Of a DNA stretch of 64,000 bases, positions 1 through 8,726 are shown piece after piece. The translations under genes were made by a program, and so were the position numbers. The stretch comes from Haematobacter missouriensis (GTDB lineage Bacteria; Pseudomonadota; Alphaproteobacteria; Rhodobacterales; Rhodobacteraceae): NCBI RefSeq assembly GCF_000740775.1, contig NZ_JFGS01000002.1, positions 300,541 to 364,540 of the forward strand. Direction: 5' to 3'. Position 1 is the stretch's first letter, and the number at the start of each line of letters is the position of its first letter. The notes beneath the pieces are model-generated. The model was not told the origin of the DNA. It saw only the letters and a list, made by a program, of their open reading frames with translations, and searched no databases.

Positions 1-28
1 TGTCTCGTGCCTTCACATGGAGGCGGGA

Positions 29-547
29 TCAGTGCGGCAACGATTCCAGATAGGCGATGAGGTCGACACGCTCCTTGATGCGCGGCAACCCGACGAAGGA
101 CATCTTGGTGCCCGGCACGTCGCCCTTGGGATTGGCAAGGAACTCGCTCAGTTTTTCAGGCGTCCACTCGCCGCCATGTGTCTTCATCGCGTCCGAATAG
201 CCGAAGCCGTCCACGGAACCGACCGGGCGGCCGACCACGCCGTCCAGATGCGGGCCGGTGGCATTGGCACCATCGATCTTGTGGCAGGCGCGGCATTTTG
301 CGAACACCCTCTCGCCCGCGGCAGCATCGGCGGTGGCGAAGACCTCCTCGAACGGCGGCTCATCGGAGGCGGCGGCAGCGCCCGCACCTTCCTCCGCACC
401 CGTGTCGATCACATAGGCGGCGTGTTCATCACCATGACCGCCTCCCATGGAGAACAGGGCGCTGGCGGCCCAGTTCGACAGCAGCAGGATGAGCAGGGCC
501 CCGCAGAGCGCGGCAACGGTCTTGGTCACGGTCATCTGGTCGAACAT
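29..547 (-). CDS. Membrane-anchored class I c-type cytochrome (CycM/cytochrome c-y type)
   Basis: The 172-aa protein has an uncleaved N-terminal membrane anchor (about residues 9-32), a flexible Ala/Glu/Gly-rich linker (33-70) and one class I cytochrome c domain. The heme site CRACH is at 85-89, with a likely axial Met in GTKMS (Met149). This is the architecture of the membrane-attached electron carriers of Rhodobacter and Paracoccus, which shuttle electrons from cytochrome bc1 to terminal oxidases or a reaction centre on the periplasmic face. It is divergent from the prephenate dehydratase gene, with about 145 nt between the starts. A G-rich stretch just before the ATG could serve as ribosome binding site. 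The class is certain; the exact partner is inferred. Confidence 0.9.
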   Translation of the reverse strand: MFDQMTVTKTVAALCGALLILLLSNWAASALFSMGGGHGDEHAAYVIDTGAEEGAGAAAASDEPPFEEVFATADAAAGERVFAKCRACHKIDGANATGPHLDGVVGRPVGSVDGFGYSDAMKTHGGEWTPEKLSEFLANPKGDVPGTKMSFVGLPRIKERVDLIAYLESLPH

Positions 548-691
548 CTGGCCCCCCCGGCTGGTGTCTCGTTCGGTCTTAGCCGCTTCCGTTCGAAGTT
601 TTCAAGGTGTAGTTACCACGCGCCGGGGCGGTGTGTCCCGCCAGCCCTCAGAAGACCTCACAGAGCAAGCCTCAGAATTCCGGGAGAAACC

Positions 692-1525
692 ATGCGGGGA
701 AAGATCGCCTTTCAGGGTGAGCCGGGAGCCTACTCCCACCAGGCCTGTCGGCAGGCGCGGCCGGATATGGAGCCGATGCCATGTCGGACCTTCGAGGATG
801 CGATGGAGGCGGTCCGCCAGGGGGAAGCGGATCTGGCCATGCTCCCGGTGGAAAATTCCACCTACGGACGCGTGGCGGACATGCATAGTCTGTTGCCACA
901 GAGCGGGCTTCATATCGTGGACGAGGCCTTCGTGCGCGTTCACATCAGCCTGCTTGGCGTGCCCGGCACAAAGATCGGGAATATCCGGCAAGCGATGAGC
1001 CATACCGTGTTGCTGGGCCAGTGCAGGGATTTCCTGCGCGCTCACAGCATCCAGTCGCTGACCGGCGCCGATACGGCGGGCTCTGCGATGAAGGTCGCGG
1101 AAATGGGCAATCCCGCCATCGGGGCGCTCGCATCGGAACTCGCAGGCGAGATCTACGGGCTCGACGTGCTGGCCAGGGAAATCGAGGACCAGCAGAACAA
1201 CACCACGCGCTTCCTCGTCATGTCCCGCGAACTGGACCTGACGCGCCGGGGAACGGCCGGGATGATCACGACCTTCATGTTCCGCGTCCGCAACATCCCC
1301 GCCGCGCTCTACAAGGCGATGGGCGGCTTCGCGACGAATGGCGTCAACATGACGAAGCTGGAAAGCTACATGGTCAACGGCTCCTTCACTGCCACGCAAT
1401 TCTACGCCGACGTGGAGGGACACCCCGAAGATCGGAACGTGCAGCTCGCCTTCGACGAGCTTCGCTATTTCACCACGGAAATGTCGCTTGTCGGCGTGTA
1501 CCCGGCAGATTCGCGTCGGCGGTGA
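692..1525 (+). CDS. pheA: Prephenate dehydratase
   Basis: Converts prephenate to phenylpyruvate in phenylalanine synthesis. The 277-aa protein has the catalytic dehydratase domain (about 1-180), with the conserved TRF motif at 172-174, followed by a C-terminal ACT domain (about 190-272). There is no fused chorismate mutase, so it is the monofunctional type. The reading frame is open far upstream, but the ATG at 692 is preceded by GGGAG at suitable spacing and starts exactly at the family N-terminus (MRGKIAFQGEPGAYS). The ACT regulatory motif usually written ESRP reads ESYM here (224-227). It stands alone, divergent from the cytochrome gene. Confidence 0.93.
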   Translation: MRGKIAFQGEPGAYSHQACRQARPDMEPMPCRTFEDAMEAVRQGEADLAMLPVENSTYGRVADMHSLLPQSGLHIVDEAFVRVHISLLGVPGTKIGNIRQAMSHTVLLGQCRDFLRAHSIQSLTGADTAGSAMKVAEMGNPAIGALASELAGEIYGLDVLAREIEDQQNNTTRFLVMSRELDLTRRGTAGMITTFMFRVRNIPAALYKAMGGFATNGVNMTKLESYMVNGSFTATQFYADVEGHPEDRNVQLAFDELRYFTTEMSLVGVYPADSRRR

Positions 1526-1741
1526 CGAGAGCTGACGGGTCTTTTGGCTCTCGCGGCATTCCCTTCGTGCTCGACAGATCGGCGGGTGCCGTCGCGATCA
1601 TTGAGGTCGGGAACATGTAGAGAGCCAGCAGGCGTGCGTCCAGGCCGGTCCCCCGGTCACGGGATCGGGGGATCGGGGGATCGGCCTGCGAGCCGGGGCG
1701 GGCAGCCCGCTTCCACCCCCGGAGAACGGCGGTTTCCAACT

Positions 1742-1917
1742 CGTTTTCGGCAGAGCATTCCGCGGCGCCCTGAGGCGAAGATTTTCCCCACATTGCCGAA
1801 GAGCACCCCGGAAAACCCAGTTTCGGGCATGTGACTGGATAGATTTCAGGCTTTCAACGCGGATCCTGACAGGCAACGCACACAAGTAAGTGCGCGATTT
1901 TTTCCAGCAGCCCGTCA
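1742..1917 (+). repeat. Diverged MITE-like repeat, copy A
   Basis: This segment aligns over most of its length with 2344-2506. Shared blocks include a CTGAGGCG..GAT..TTCCC core, a CCCCGGAAA block, and a right end of the form GATTTTTTCCAGCAGCCCGTCA. The left inverted repeat is degenerate. The copy is in the same orientation as copy B and opposite to copy C (13180-13336). It carries no coding capacity. A small non-autonomous transposable element is the likeliest explanation; no matching transposase is in the window. Confidence 0.6.
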
Positions 1918-2343
1918 AGGCCATGTTCCGCTGGTCTCCGGTGGAACACAGGCTGTGAGGAGAGGCGCCCTCTGGCGAGGCCCGGGGCGCGCCGCCGCCC
2001 GAGCCTCCCTACCGGTATCAATTGTCGGATTCCCTCGAGGATGCACATGCTGCTAGGTGAAACGGTGTGCTGCCTTTTGTGAAACACCGGCTCCCCGGGC
2101 ACGATACGGAGAGAGGCTTTCAGCTCGGCGGGGGAGCAGGAATCGTTCGACATCCAGCCAGCAATCTGCCCAGTCAGGTGATCCACGGTCCGCCTTCCAT
2201 GGACATGATGCTTCAAAAGTTTCTCAACAGGCAGCCAGATTCGGAAGGCCGGGAGGCGGTGCCTGAAAACGCGAAATCCGCCGCCCGCCGCGGAAACCCG
2301 AGGCAAGCCTTGCAACAACCCCTGCAGTTACTACCACCCCAAT

Positions 2344-2506
2344 TAGCAGGCCGCTGAAAAGCACTCCACGATTCCCCTGAGGCGCAGATCTTTCCCACAC
2401 TGTTGAGATGCGCCCCGGAAACCGCCAGTTTGGCCCATGACGGGACAGATTTTCTGCTTTCGACGCAAGTCCGGGGCAGGTGCCCGACTTTTTCAGCAGC
2501 CTGTTA
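2344..2506 (+). repeat. MITE-like repeat, copy B, with terminal inverted repeats
   Basis: This 163-bp segment is bounded by imperfect terminal inverted repeats. The left end is TAGCAGGCCGCTGAAAA (2344-2360). The right end (2489-2506) reads, on the complementary strand, TAACAGGCTGCTGAAAAA, matching the left end at 15 of 17 positions. The interior aligns with copy A and, reversed, with copy C. It has no coding capacity. The pattern of small size, inverted ends and dispersed copies fits a miniature inverted-repeat element, probably mobilised in the past by an IS with similar TTTTTCAGCAGCCTGTTA-like ends. Confidence 0.7.
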
Positions 2507-2685
2507 CGACCATCCCCGTCTTCGAACCTCGCGACGGAACCGTATTCCCCCGCAGCCGCCAGCCGGAGCTGTTTTCCTTCTTCCCACTTCGAGGATCGTG
2601 GCGGCGCCAGCCGATCCAGAGCGACCCCCGAACAGGGCATGCCGCGCGGCGGCAGCCCGGTCAGATTACCCAGCGACGATGGACT

Positions 2686-3663
2686 CTAGTCCAGCCGGTC
2701 CTCCATCCAGCGATGGATGAGGAAATGCGCGATCGCTCCCTCCCGCGCGGGGCGAATTGCGGGATTGGCACCGGACAGCACATCCACCATCTCCTGCCGT
2801 GAAACCCAGCGCGCGTCCTCTATTTCCGCCGGGTCGATTTCTATGGCATCCGATAGAGCCTCTCCCCGGCAGCCGATCATCAGCGAAGCGGGGAAGGGCC
2901 AGGGCTGGCTCGCAAGATATTGCACCGCGCCGACGCGGACGCCCGCCTCCTCCAGCACCTCGCGGCGGACCGCGGCCTCCACCGTCTCGCCGGGTTCGAT
3001 GAATCCCGCGAGCAGCGAATACATCCCCTGCGGCCAGGCGGCGCTCCGCCCCAGCAGCACACGATCTCCCCGCGTGATGAGCATGATGACCACGGGATCG
3101 GTGCGCGGATACTGCTCCGCCCGGCAGTTCGGGCAACGCCGGATCCAGCCCCCCATCGCGGGTTCGGAGGCATGGCCGCAGCGCGGGCAGAAGCCATGTG
3201 TCGCGTGCCAGCCGAAAAGCGCGCGGGCGGTGGCTGCGATCTCCGCCTCCCGGCGGGTGAGGCGGGTCATCACCGCGCGCAGTTCGACGAAACGGCTGTC
3301 GGCGGGAAGCGCGGGATGGCGCTGCTCCCGTGGATCAAGAAAGGCGGCATTGGCGGCGGCATCGGCGATGTCGGGTGACCAGGCGGAAATATCGGCCCCG
3401 AACCACGGCACGCCGTCGTCAAGGCCGAGCAGCGTCGGTGCTCCCCCGGCTTCCGCCAGTGCAGGATGGCCCGGCGACACGGTGACCAGCCCCATCTCTC
3501 CGGCCGGCCCTGCCTCCACAACCGGCACGAGGCCTTGCCACAGTGGCAGAACCCGCGCATCCGGCCTTTTCAGCAGCGCCGCCAGCGCGTCCGGCTTCGC
3601 CCTGAGACCGGAGGCCCTGTCGAGCCCCGCGCTTCCAAAAGTCACATCTTCCGCATCCCGCAT
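2686..3663 (-). CDS. nudC: NAD(+)/NADH diphosphatase, Nudix family with zinc ribbon
   Basis: Hydrolyses the pyrophosphate of NAD(H) to NMN(H) and AMP; the family can also remove NAD caps from RNA. The 325-aa protein has a divergent N-terminal domain, a four-cysteine zinc ribbon (Cys159, 162, 177, 180), a perfect Nudix box at about 220-242 (GFIEPGE..REVLEEAG), and the NudC-specific SQPWPFP signature at 252-258. That signature separates it from other Nudix enzymes. The start is supported by GGGAGG five nt upstream. It is transcribed divergently from the phosphodiesterase gene at 3900. Confidence 0.93.
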   Translation of the reverse strand: MRDAEDVTFGSAGLDRASGLRAKPDALAALLKRPDARVLPLWQGLVPVVEAGPAGEMGLVTVSPGHPALAEAGGAPTLLGLDDGVPWFGADISAWSPDIADAAANAAFLDPREQRHPALPADSRFVELRAVMTRLTRREAEIAATARALFGWHATHGFCPRCGHASEPAMGGWIRRCPNCRAEQYPRTDPVVIMLITRGDRVLLGRSAAWPQGMYSLLAGFIEPGETVEAAVRREVLEEAGVRVGAVQYLASQPWPFPASLMIGCRGEALSDAIEIDPAEIEDARWVSRQEMVDVLSGANPAIRPAREGAIAHFLIHRWMEDRLD

Positions 3664-3778
3664 TTCTGCCTCCCGCCGCCGTCAGACATCCGGCCGACTG
3701 CCAGTTTCGCTCATTGGATCGCATGCCGCCGGTGCCACCGCAAGCTGCACAAAAACACGGCATTCATGGAAATTAAAC

Positions 3779-3795
3779 AATTACAAGTTGTAATT
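3779..3795. promoter_or_regulatory. Candidate operator palindrome upstream of the phosphodiesterase gene
   Basis: AATTACAAGTTGTAATT is a perfect inverted repeat of 8-bp arms around one central base. It lies in a distinctly A+T-rich island in the 236-bp divergent gap between nudC and the phosphodiesterase gene, about 105 nt before the latter's ATG. Size and symmetry suit a dimeric helix-turn-helix repressor. No regulator gene is adjacent, so the binding protein is unknown. Confidence 0.4.
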
Positions 3796-3899
3796 TCTCG
3801 GTTATACCTGCGGTGGCGATCCTCCGCCGTTGGCGGGAACGCGGTATGCGGCCTACCACTGATGATGCTAGGATCACCCTGTCTAAAGCGGAGGTGGGC

Positions 3900-5876
3900 A
3901 TGCGGCAGGGCACAGATTTCACGATGACCCGTCGGAGATTTCTGGCGGGAACGGCAGGAACCGGTTTGATCGCTCTGCACCCTTTCTCCCTTCAGGCCGC
4001 CACCAACCAGGCGCATCTGCGGATCCTCGAGACGACGGATCTTCACGTCCACATCTACCCCTATGACTATTATGCAGACCGGGCGTCCGACACCGTCGGG
4101 CTGGCGCGCACCGCCGCGCTGATCGAGGCCGTCCGGGCAGAGGCCACGAACACGATCCTGCTGGACAACGGCGACTTCCTTCAGGGCAACCCGATGGGCG
4201 ACTACATCGCCTATGAGCGGGGCATGCGGCAGGGCGACGTGCACCCCGTGATCGCGGCGATGAATGCTGTCGGCTACGACGCGGGGACCCTGGGAAACCA
4301 CGAGTTCAACTATGGGCTGGAGTTTCTGGAGCGGACGCTTGCGGGGGCGGACTTCCCGGTGATCTCCGCCAATGTTGCGAAACGGCAGGGCGCGGGACCG
4401 CGGGGAGACCAGACACTGATCCCCCCCTATGTCATTCTCGACCGCATTGTGAGGGACGGCTCCGGGCAGACCATCCCCATCCGCATCGGGCTGATCGGTT
4501 TCGTGCCGCCGCAGATCCTGAAATGGGACCGCAAGCACCTGGAGGGCCGGGTCGAGACGCGCGACATCGTCGAGGCAGCGGAAGCATGGTTGCCGGAGAT
4601 GAAAGAGGCGGGGGCCGATATCATCGTCGCGCTATCCCATTCGGGCATCGGGACGGCGGAGCGGTCCGATGGAATGGAGAATGCCTCCACCCCCCTCGCC
4701 GCCCTGCGGGGGGTGGATGCGGTGCTGACGGGGCACAGCCATCTCGTCTTCCCCTCCCCCGCCTTTGAAGCCTCCGCCGCCGTCGATCCGGTCGCGGGAA
4801 CGCTCCACGGCAAGCCTGCGGTCATGGCGGGCTTCTGGGGTTCACACATGGGGTTGATCGACCTTCTGCTCGAACACGAGGGCGGCCAGTGGCGTGTCGT
4901 CACCGCGACGAGCGAGGCCCGGCCCATCGCCCGCCGGAACGAAGACAGGAGCGTAACTGCGCTGGTGGACAGCCGTCCCAACGTGCTGGCCTCCGTCATG
5001 CGGGAGCATGAGGAAACGCTGGCCTATGTCCGCCGCCCCGTGGGCCGGACGAGCGCGCCGCTGCACAGCTATTTCGCCCTCGTGGCCGATGACCCCTCTG
5101 TCCAGATCGTCTCAAATGCGCAGAAGTGGTATATCGCCGAGATGATGATCGGCTCCCCGCATGAGGGGTTGCCGATCCTCTCCGCCGCCGCGCCCTTCAA
5201 GGCCGGAGGTCGGGGCGGGCCAGACTACTATACCGATGTGCCCGCGGGCGACATTGCCATCCGCAACGTGGCCGACCTCTATCTTTACCCCAATACGGTC
5301 CGCGCGGTTCGGGTGACAGGGGCGGAACTGCAGGGCTGGCTGGAACGATCCGCGGGCATGTTCAACCGGATAACGCCGGGGGAGACCGACCAGCCTCTCC
5401 TCAACCCGGAGTTTCCGAGCTACAATTTCGACGTGATAGACGGCGTTACCTATGAGATCGACCTCTCCCAACCCTCCCGCTATTCCGCCAAGGGGCAGCT
5501 GGAGGCGCCGGAGGCCAGCCGTATCATCAACCTTTCCTTCGACGGCCGCCCGGTGGAGCCGGAACAGGAATTCATCATCGCGACCAACAACTACCGGGCG
5601 GAAGGCGGTGGAGATTTTCCCGGCGCGGACGGCACGACGATTGTCTTTGAAGGGCCCGATACCAACCGGGACGTCATCGTGCGCTATATCGTCGAACAAG
5701 GCACGATCAACCCGTCTGCGGACAATAACTGGCGTCTTGCGCCCCTGCCCGACACGAGCGTCATCTTTGAGACAGGGCCGAAGGCGGCGGATCATCTGGG
5801 CGATCTGAACGGACTGCGCATCGAAGCGGCAGGGCCGGGAGAGGATGGCTTCGCCCGTTTTCGTATCCTCCTCTAG
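3900..5876 (+). CDS. cpdB: Tat-exported 2',3'-cyclic-nucleotide 2'-phosphodiesterase/3'-nucleotidase (bifunctional 5'-nucleotidase family)
   Basis: Periplasmic enzyme expected to degrade 2',3'-cyclic nucleotides and 3'-nucleotides for phosphate and nucleoside salvage. From the ATG at 3900 the protein has 658 aa. It starts with a twin-arginine signal (TRRRFLAG, followed by a hydrophobic stretch). Calcineurin-type metallophosphoesterase motifs follow: TTDLHVH, DNGDF, GNHEFNYG, SHSG and GHSH. A C-terminal 5'-nucleotidase domain contains NNYRAEGGGDFPG. The start is chosen because GGAGG lies five nt upstream. A weak hairpin (5884-5904) follows the stop. The assignment to CpdB rather than another 5'-nucleotidase rests on overall likeness. 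Confidence 0.88.
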   Translation: MRQGTDFTMTRRRFLAGTAGTGLIALHPFSLQAATNQAHLRILETTDLHVHIYPYDYYADRASDTVGLARTAALIEAVRAEATNTILLDNGDFLQGNPMGDYIAYERGMRQGDVHPVIAAMNAVGYDAGTLGNHEFNYGLEFLERTLAGADFPVISANVAKRQGAGPRGDQTLIPPYVILDRIVRDGSGQTIPIRIGLIGFVPPQILKWDRKHLEGRVETRDIVEAAEAWLPEMKEAGADIIVALSHSGIGTAERSDGMENASTPLAALRGVDAVLTGHSHLVFPSPAFEASAAVDPVAGTLHGKPAVMAGFWGSHMGLIDLLLEHEGGQWRVVTATSEARPIARRNEDRSVTALVDSRPNVLASVMREHEETLAYVRRPVGRTSAPLHSYFALVADDPSVQIVSNAQKWYIAEMMIGSPHEGLPILSAAAPFKAGGRGGPDYYTDVPAGDIAIRNVADLYLYPNTVRAVRVTGAELQGWLERSAGMFNRITPGETDQPLLNPEFPSYNFDVIDGVTYEIDLSQPSRYSAKGQLEAPEASRIINLSFDGRPVEPEQEFIIATNNYRAEGGGDFPGADGTTIVFEGPDTNRDVIVRYIVEQGTINPSADNNWRLAPLPDTSVIFETGPKAADHLGDLNGLRIEAAGPGEDGFARFRILL

Positions 5877-5883
5877 TTTGCAA

Positions 5884-5904
5884 AATGCCCGTTCACAGGG
5901 CGTT
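5884..5904 (+). terminator. Possible weak terminator after cpdB
   Basis: AATGCCC and GGGCGTT can pair around a 7-nt loop, just past the cpdB stop. The stem contains one G-U pair and only a short A/T stretch follows, so termination efficiency is doubtful. Confidence 0.35.
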
Positions 5905-6039
5905 ATTACCGGATGAGCTCAAAAAACACGCACTGACCTGCGACGAATTTGCACAGTTCGCAGGCAGTTTCCCTAAGATGCTCCCCTGCCGGGCGAATAT
6001 CGGGCACGGTCGGTGCCGCAGTTTTCAAAGAGGCCCTTC

Positions 6040-7050
6040 GTGTTGCACCGCGCCCTGACAGCCATCACCGCCACCGTCCTCATCGCCACGGGCGCGTCGG
6101 CGGAAACCACGGTCCCCTTCGCCCTCGACTGGAAGTTCGAAGGCCCCTCGGCCCCCTATTTCGCCGCGATCGACAACGGTCATTTCAAGGCCGAGGGCCT
6201 TAATGTGGAGATCTCCGCAGGCCAGGGATCGCTCGATGCCATTCCGAAAGTGGCGACGGGCGCATTCCCGTTCGGCTTTTCCGACATGAATTCCATCGCA
6301 AAGTTCCTCGACCAGAACCCGGGCGCGCCGGTCACGGCGGTGATGATGGTCTATGACAAGCCCGCCGCTGCCATGGTCGGCCGCAAGTCACAGGGCATCA
6401 ACGAGATCAAGGATATCGAGGGCAGGAAGCTCGGCGCTCCGCCCCCGGACGGCGCATGGGCGCAATTCCCTGCCTTTGCGAAGGCCAACGACATCGACAT
6501 TTCCAAGATCACCGTGGAGCCCGTCGGCTTCCCCACGCGGGAACCCATGCTGGCAGAGGGCAAGGTGGATGCGGTGATGGGCTTCTCCTTCTCCGTCTTC
6601 CTCAACCTCACGCGGCTCGGCGTCCCGGCGGATGACATCTCCATCTTTCTGATGGCCGACAACGGGGTGAAATACTACGGCAACGCCATCATCGTGAACA
6701 CCGCCTACGCCAAGGAGCACCCGGAGCAGGTGACAGGCTTCCTCCGCGCGGTGGCGAAGGGCTGGCATGATGCCATCGCCAACCCGGAAGCGGCGGTGGA
6801 ATCCATGATAAAACGCTCCCCCGCCTCCGATCTGGCGCTGGAGACGGAGCGGTTGAAGATGTCCATCGAGACGAACGTGCTGACCGACTGGGTCAAGGAG
6901 CACGGCATGGGCAATGTCGATCCCGAACGGTTCGCGGCATCCATCGACCAGCTCAAGGAAATCTACACCTTCCAGAACGATCCCACGCCGGATCTGTATT
7001 TCACCGCCGATTACCTGCCCGCAGACGGCAGCCTGAAGCTCGCAGACTGA
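6040..7050 (+). CDS. ABC transporter substrate-binding protein, NMT1/THI5-like
   Basis: Periplasmic binding protein of the importer formed with the two genes downstream. The frame opens at a GTG at 6013, but I prefer the GTG at 6040 because AAAGAGG sits six nt before it. This gives a 336-aa protein starting directly with a Sec signal peptide ending near ASA-ET. The mature part begins with the typical FALDWKFEGPSAPYFAA motif of SsuA/NrtA/ThiY-like proteins and has DIEG.KLGAPPPDG and a VGFPTREPML region. The family imports sulfonates, nitrate/cyanate or pyrimidine thiamin precursors. The substrate cannot be read from sequence; I see no thiamin riboswitch or sulfonatase neighbours. Confidence 0.85.
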   Translation: MLHRALTAITATVLIATGASAETTVPFALDWKFEGPSAPYFAAIDNGHFKAEGLNVEISAGQGSLDAIPKVATGAFPFGFSDMNSIAKFLDQNPGAPVTAVMMVYDKPAAAMVGRKSQGINEIKDIEGRKLGAPPPDGAWAQFPAFAKANDIDISKITVEPVGFPTREPMLAEGKVDAVMGFSFSVFLNLTRLGVPADDISIFLMADNGVKYYGNAIIVNTAYAKEHPEQVTGFLRAVAKGWHDAIANPEAAVESMIKRSPASDLALETERLKMSIETNVLTDWVKEHGMGNVDPERFAASIDQLKEIYTFQNDPTPDLYFTADYLPADGSLKLAD

Positions 7051-7102
7051 CCGCATTCAAACAGGGCCGGGCGGGGTTGCACCCGCCCGAAACGGAACCG
7101 GC

Positions 7103-7894
7103 ATGGCAAACCTCGTCGATATCAAGGGCGTCACGCACGCCTACAAGACCAAGGCCGGCCCGCTGCCGGTTCTGGACGACCTCAACATCTCCATCCCGGA
7201 AGGCAATTTCTGCGCGGTGGTCGGCCCATCCGGCTGCGGCAAGTCCACGCTCACCCGGCTGATCGCCGGACTGATGATCCCTGACAGGGGAGAGGTCTGG
7301 CTGCACGGGGAACGGGTGAAAGGCCCCCGCAAGACGGTGGGGATGGCGTTCCAGAACCCCGTCATGCTGGAATGGCGCACGATTTTGGACAATGTGATCC
7401 TGCCGCTGGAGATCGTTTCCCCCGGCATGGCCCGCAAAGCCCGGGAAGCCCGTGCGATGGAGCTGCTGGAGCTGGTGGGCCTTGGCAAGTTCGCGGACAA
7501 GCGTCCCTCCGAACTCTCGGGCGGAATGCGGCAGCGCGCCTCCCTCTGCCGGGCGATCGTCCACAAGCCCGACGTGCTCATCATGGATGAACCCTTCGGC
7601 GCGCTCGACGCCTTCACGCGGGAGGATCTGTGGCAGACGATGCACGCGCTCCGCGCGGAGGAGCCATTCACCTCTCTCCTCATCACCCACGACCTGCGGG
7701 AGAGCGTGTTCCTTGCCGATGAGATCGTCGTGCTCTCGGGCCGCCCTGCCACCACCCAATATGTCATGACCGTCGCCCACGACGGCCCGCGGACGCTCGA
7801 CATGCTGTATGAACCCGCCTCTGTGGAGCGCCTCTCCATCCTTCGCGATCAGATCGAAATCGCGCAAGGCCGCAAACCGGCGGGGGCGCACTGA
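7103..7894 (+). CDS. ABC transporter ATP-binding protein, SsuB/TauB/NrtD type
   Basis: ATPase of the importer encoded by 6040-8658. The 263-aa protein shows Walker A GPSGCGKST (41-49), the Q-loop FQNPVMLEWRT, the ABC signature LSGGMRQRA (from 138), Walker B LIMDEP (159-164) and the H-loop THD. The arrangement is that of the nitrate/sulfonate/taurine family ATPases. It follows the binding protein by 52 nt and its stop overlaps the permease start by one base, showing an operon. Confidence 0.93.
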   Translation: MANLVDIKGVTHAYKTKAGPLPVLDDLNISIPEGNFCAVVGPSGCGKSTLTRLIAGLMIPDRGEVWLHGERVKGPRKTVGMAFQNPVMLEWRTILDNVILPLEIVSPGMARKAREARAMELLELVGLGKFADKRPSELSGGMRQRASLCRAIVHKPDVLIMDEPFGALDAFTREDLWQTMHALRAEEPFTSLLITHDLRESVFLADEIVVLSGRPATTQYVMTVAHDGPRTLDMLYEPASVERLSILRDQIEIAQGRKPAGAH

Positions 7895-8658
7895 TGGAAA
7901 CGCTGCGCAAGATCGCCATTCCGCTGATCGCCACCGTGCTCCTGCTCGCGGGGTGGGAATTTCTGGTCTGGGTGAAGGGCTGGCCGAACTACGTGATGGC
8001 CTCCCCCTCCGATCTGCCGCCCGCCTTCTGGAAATACCGGGAGTTGTTCTTTACCCAAGGCTGGCAGACGCTGTGGCGCACGGTCGTCGGCCTGGTGCTG
8101 GCGGTGATCTTCGGCACGCTGCTGGGAATGGTCATGGGCTTTTCTCGCACCATGCGGGATGCGCTCTATCCGCTGCTTGTGGGCTTCAACGCCATACCGA
8201 AGGCGACGGTGGTGCCGGTGGTGGCGCTGATCTTCGTCGGCCAGCATGATTTCAACACCGTCCTCATGGCCTTCATGATCTCCTTCTTCCCGATTTCCGT
8301 GTCGGTGGCGATCGGGCTGTCCACGCTGGAACCAGAGTATCGCGACATCCTGCGATCCCTTGGGGCGTCCAAGTTCACCATCTTCCGCAAGATCGCCCTG
8401 CCGAAAACCCTGCCGGAGTTCTTCGGCGCGCTGAAGGTCGCGGTGACGCTGGCCTTCATCGGCACCAACCTGATGGAGATCGTGGAACCGCATGGCCGGG
8501 GCTTGGGTGCGCTGTTCGATTCAGGCAAGATCAACGCGGATTACCCGCTGATGTTCGCCGTCCTGCTCGCCCTCGCCTTTTTGGGGATCGTGCTCTACTA
8601 TATCGTGGTGGCGCTGGAGAAGATTTTCGCCGGCTGGGCGGAACGCAATACGGCCTGA
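7894..8658 (+). CDS. ABC transporter permease, SsuC/TauC type
   Basis: The 254-aa inner-membrane permease has about six transmembrane helices and a binding-protein-dependent transport inner-membrane domain. The EAA-type loop is visible around LRSLGASKFTIFRKIALPKTLPE, which docks the ATPase. Its ATG shares a base with the stop of the ATPase gene (TGATG), so translation is coupled. It completes a three-gene importer. Substrate is unknown, as for the binding protein. Confidence 0.92.
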   Translation: METLRKIAIPLIATVLLLAGWEFLVWVKGWPNYVMASPSDLPPAFWKYRELFFTQGWQTLWRTVVGLVLAVIFGTLLGMVMGFSRTMRDALYPLLVGFNAIPKATVVPVVALIFVGQHDFNTVLMAFMISFFPISVSVAIGLSTLEPEYRDILRSLGASKFTIFRKIALPKTLPEFFGALKVAVTLAFIGTNLMEIVEPHGRGLGALFDSGKINADYPLMFAVLLALAFLGIVLYYIVVALEKIFAGWAERNTA

Positions 8659-8726
8659 GAATTTGTGCGTCAGCAGGGAACCATTTCACCGGCAGCGATT
8701 GATCCTGATCCAGTCAGGAGAAGACG

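Larger units (their letters stand above)
1526..2685 (+). other. Gene-poor intergenic stretch with two repeat copies
   Basis: About 1.16 kb between pheA and nudC without a credible gene. The open frames are short, mutually overlapping, without ribosome binding sites, and resemble no family I know. The interval carries two direct-orientation copies of a ~160-bp inverted-repeat element, listed separately. The roughly 425 bp between the copies shows nothing recognisable beyond a short run similar to the repeat end near 2218-2242. The stretch has probably accumulated small insertions that then decayed. Confidence 0.6.

Noticed and set aside
3711..5795. Long minus-strand frames opposite cpdB
   Set aside because: They are shadows of the well-supported phosphodiesterase gene and carry no domain motifs.
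5877..6039. Possible TPP riboswitch before the THI5-like binding protein
   Set aside because: No CTGAGA or ACCTGA core elements; only a weak hairpin after cpdB.
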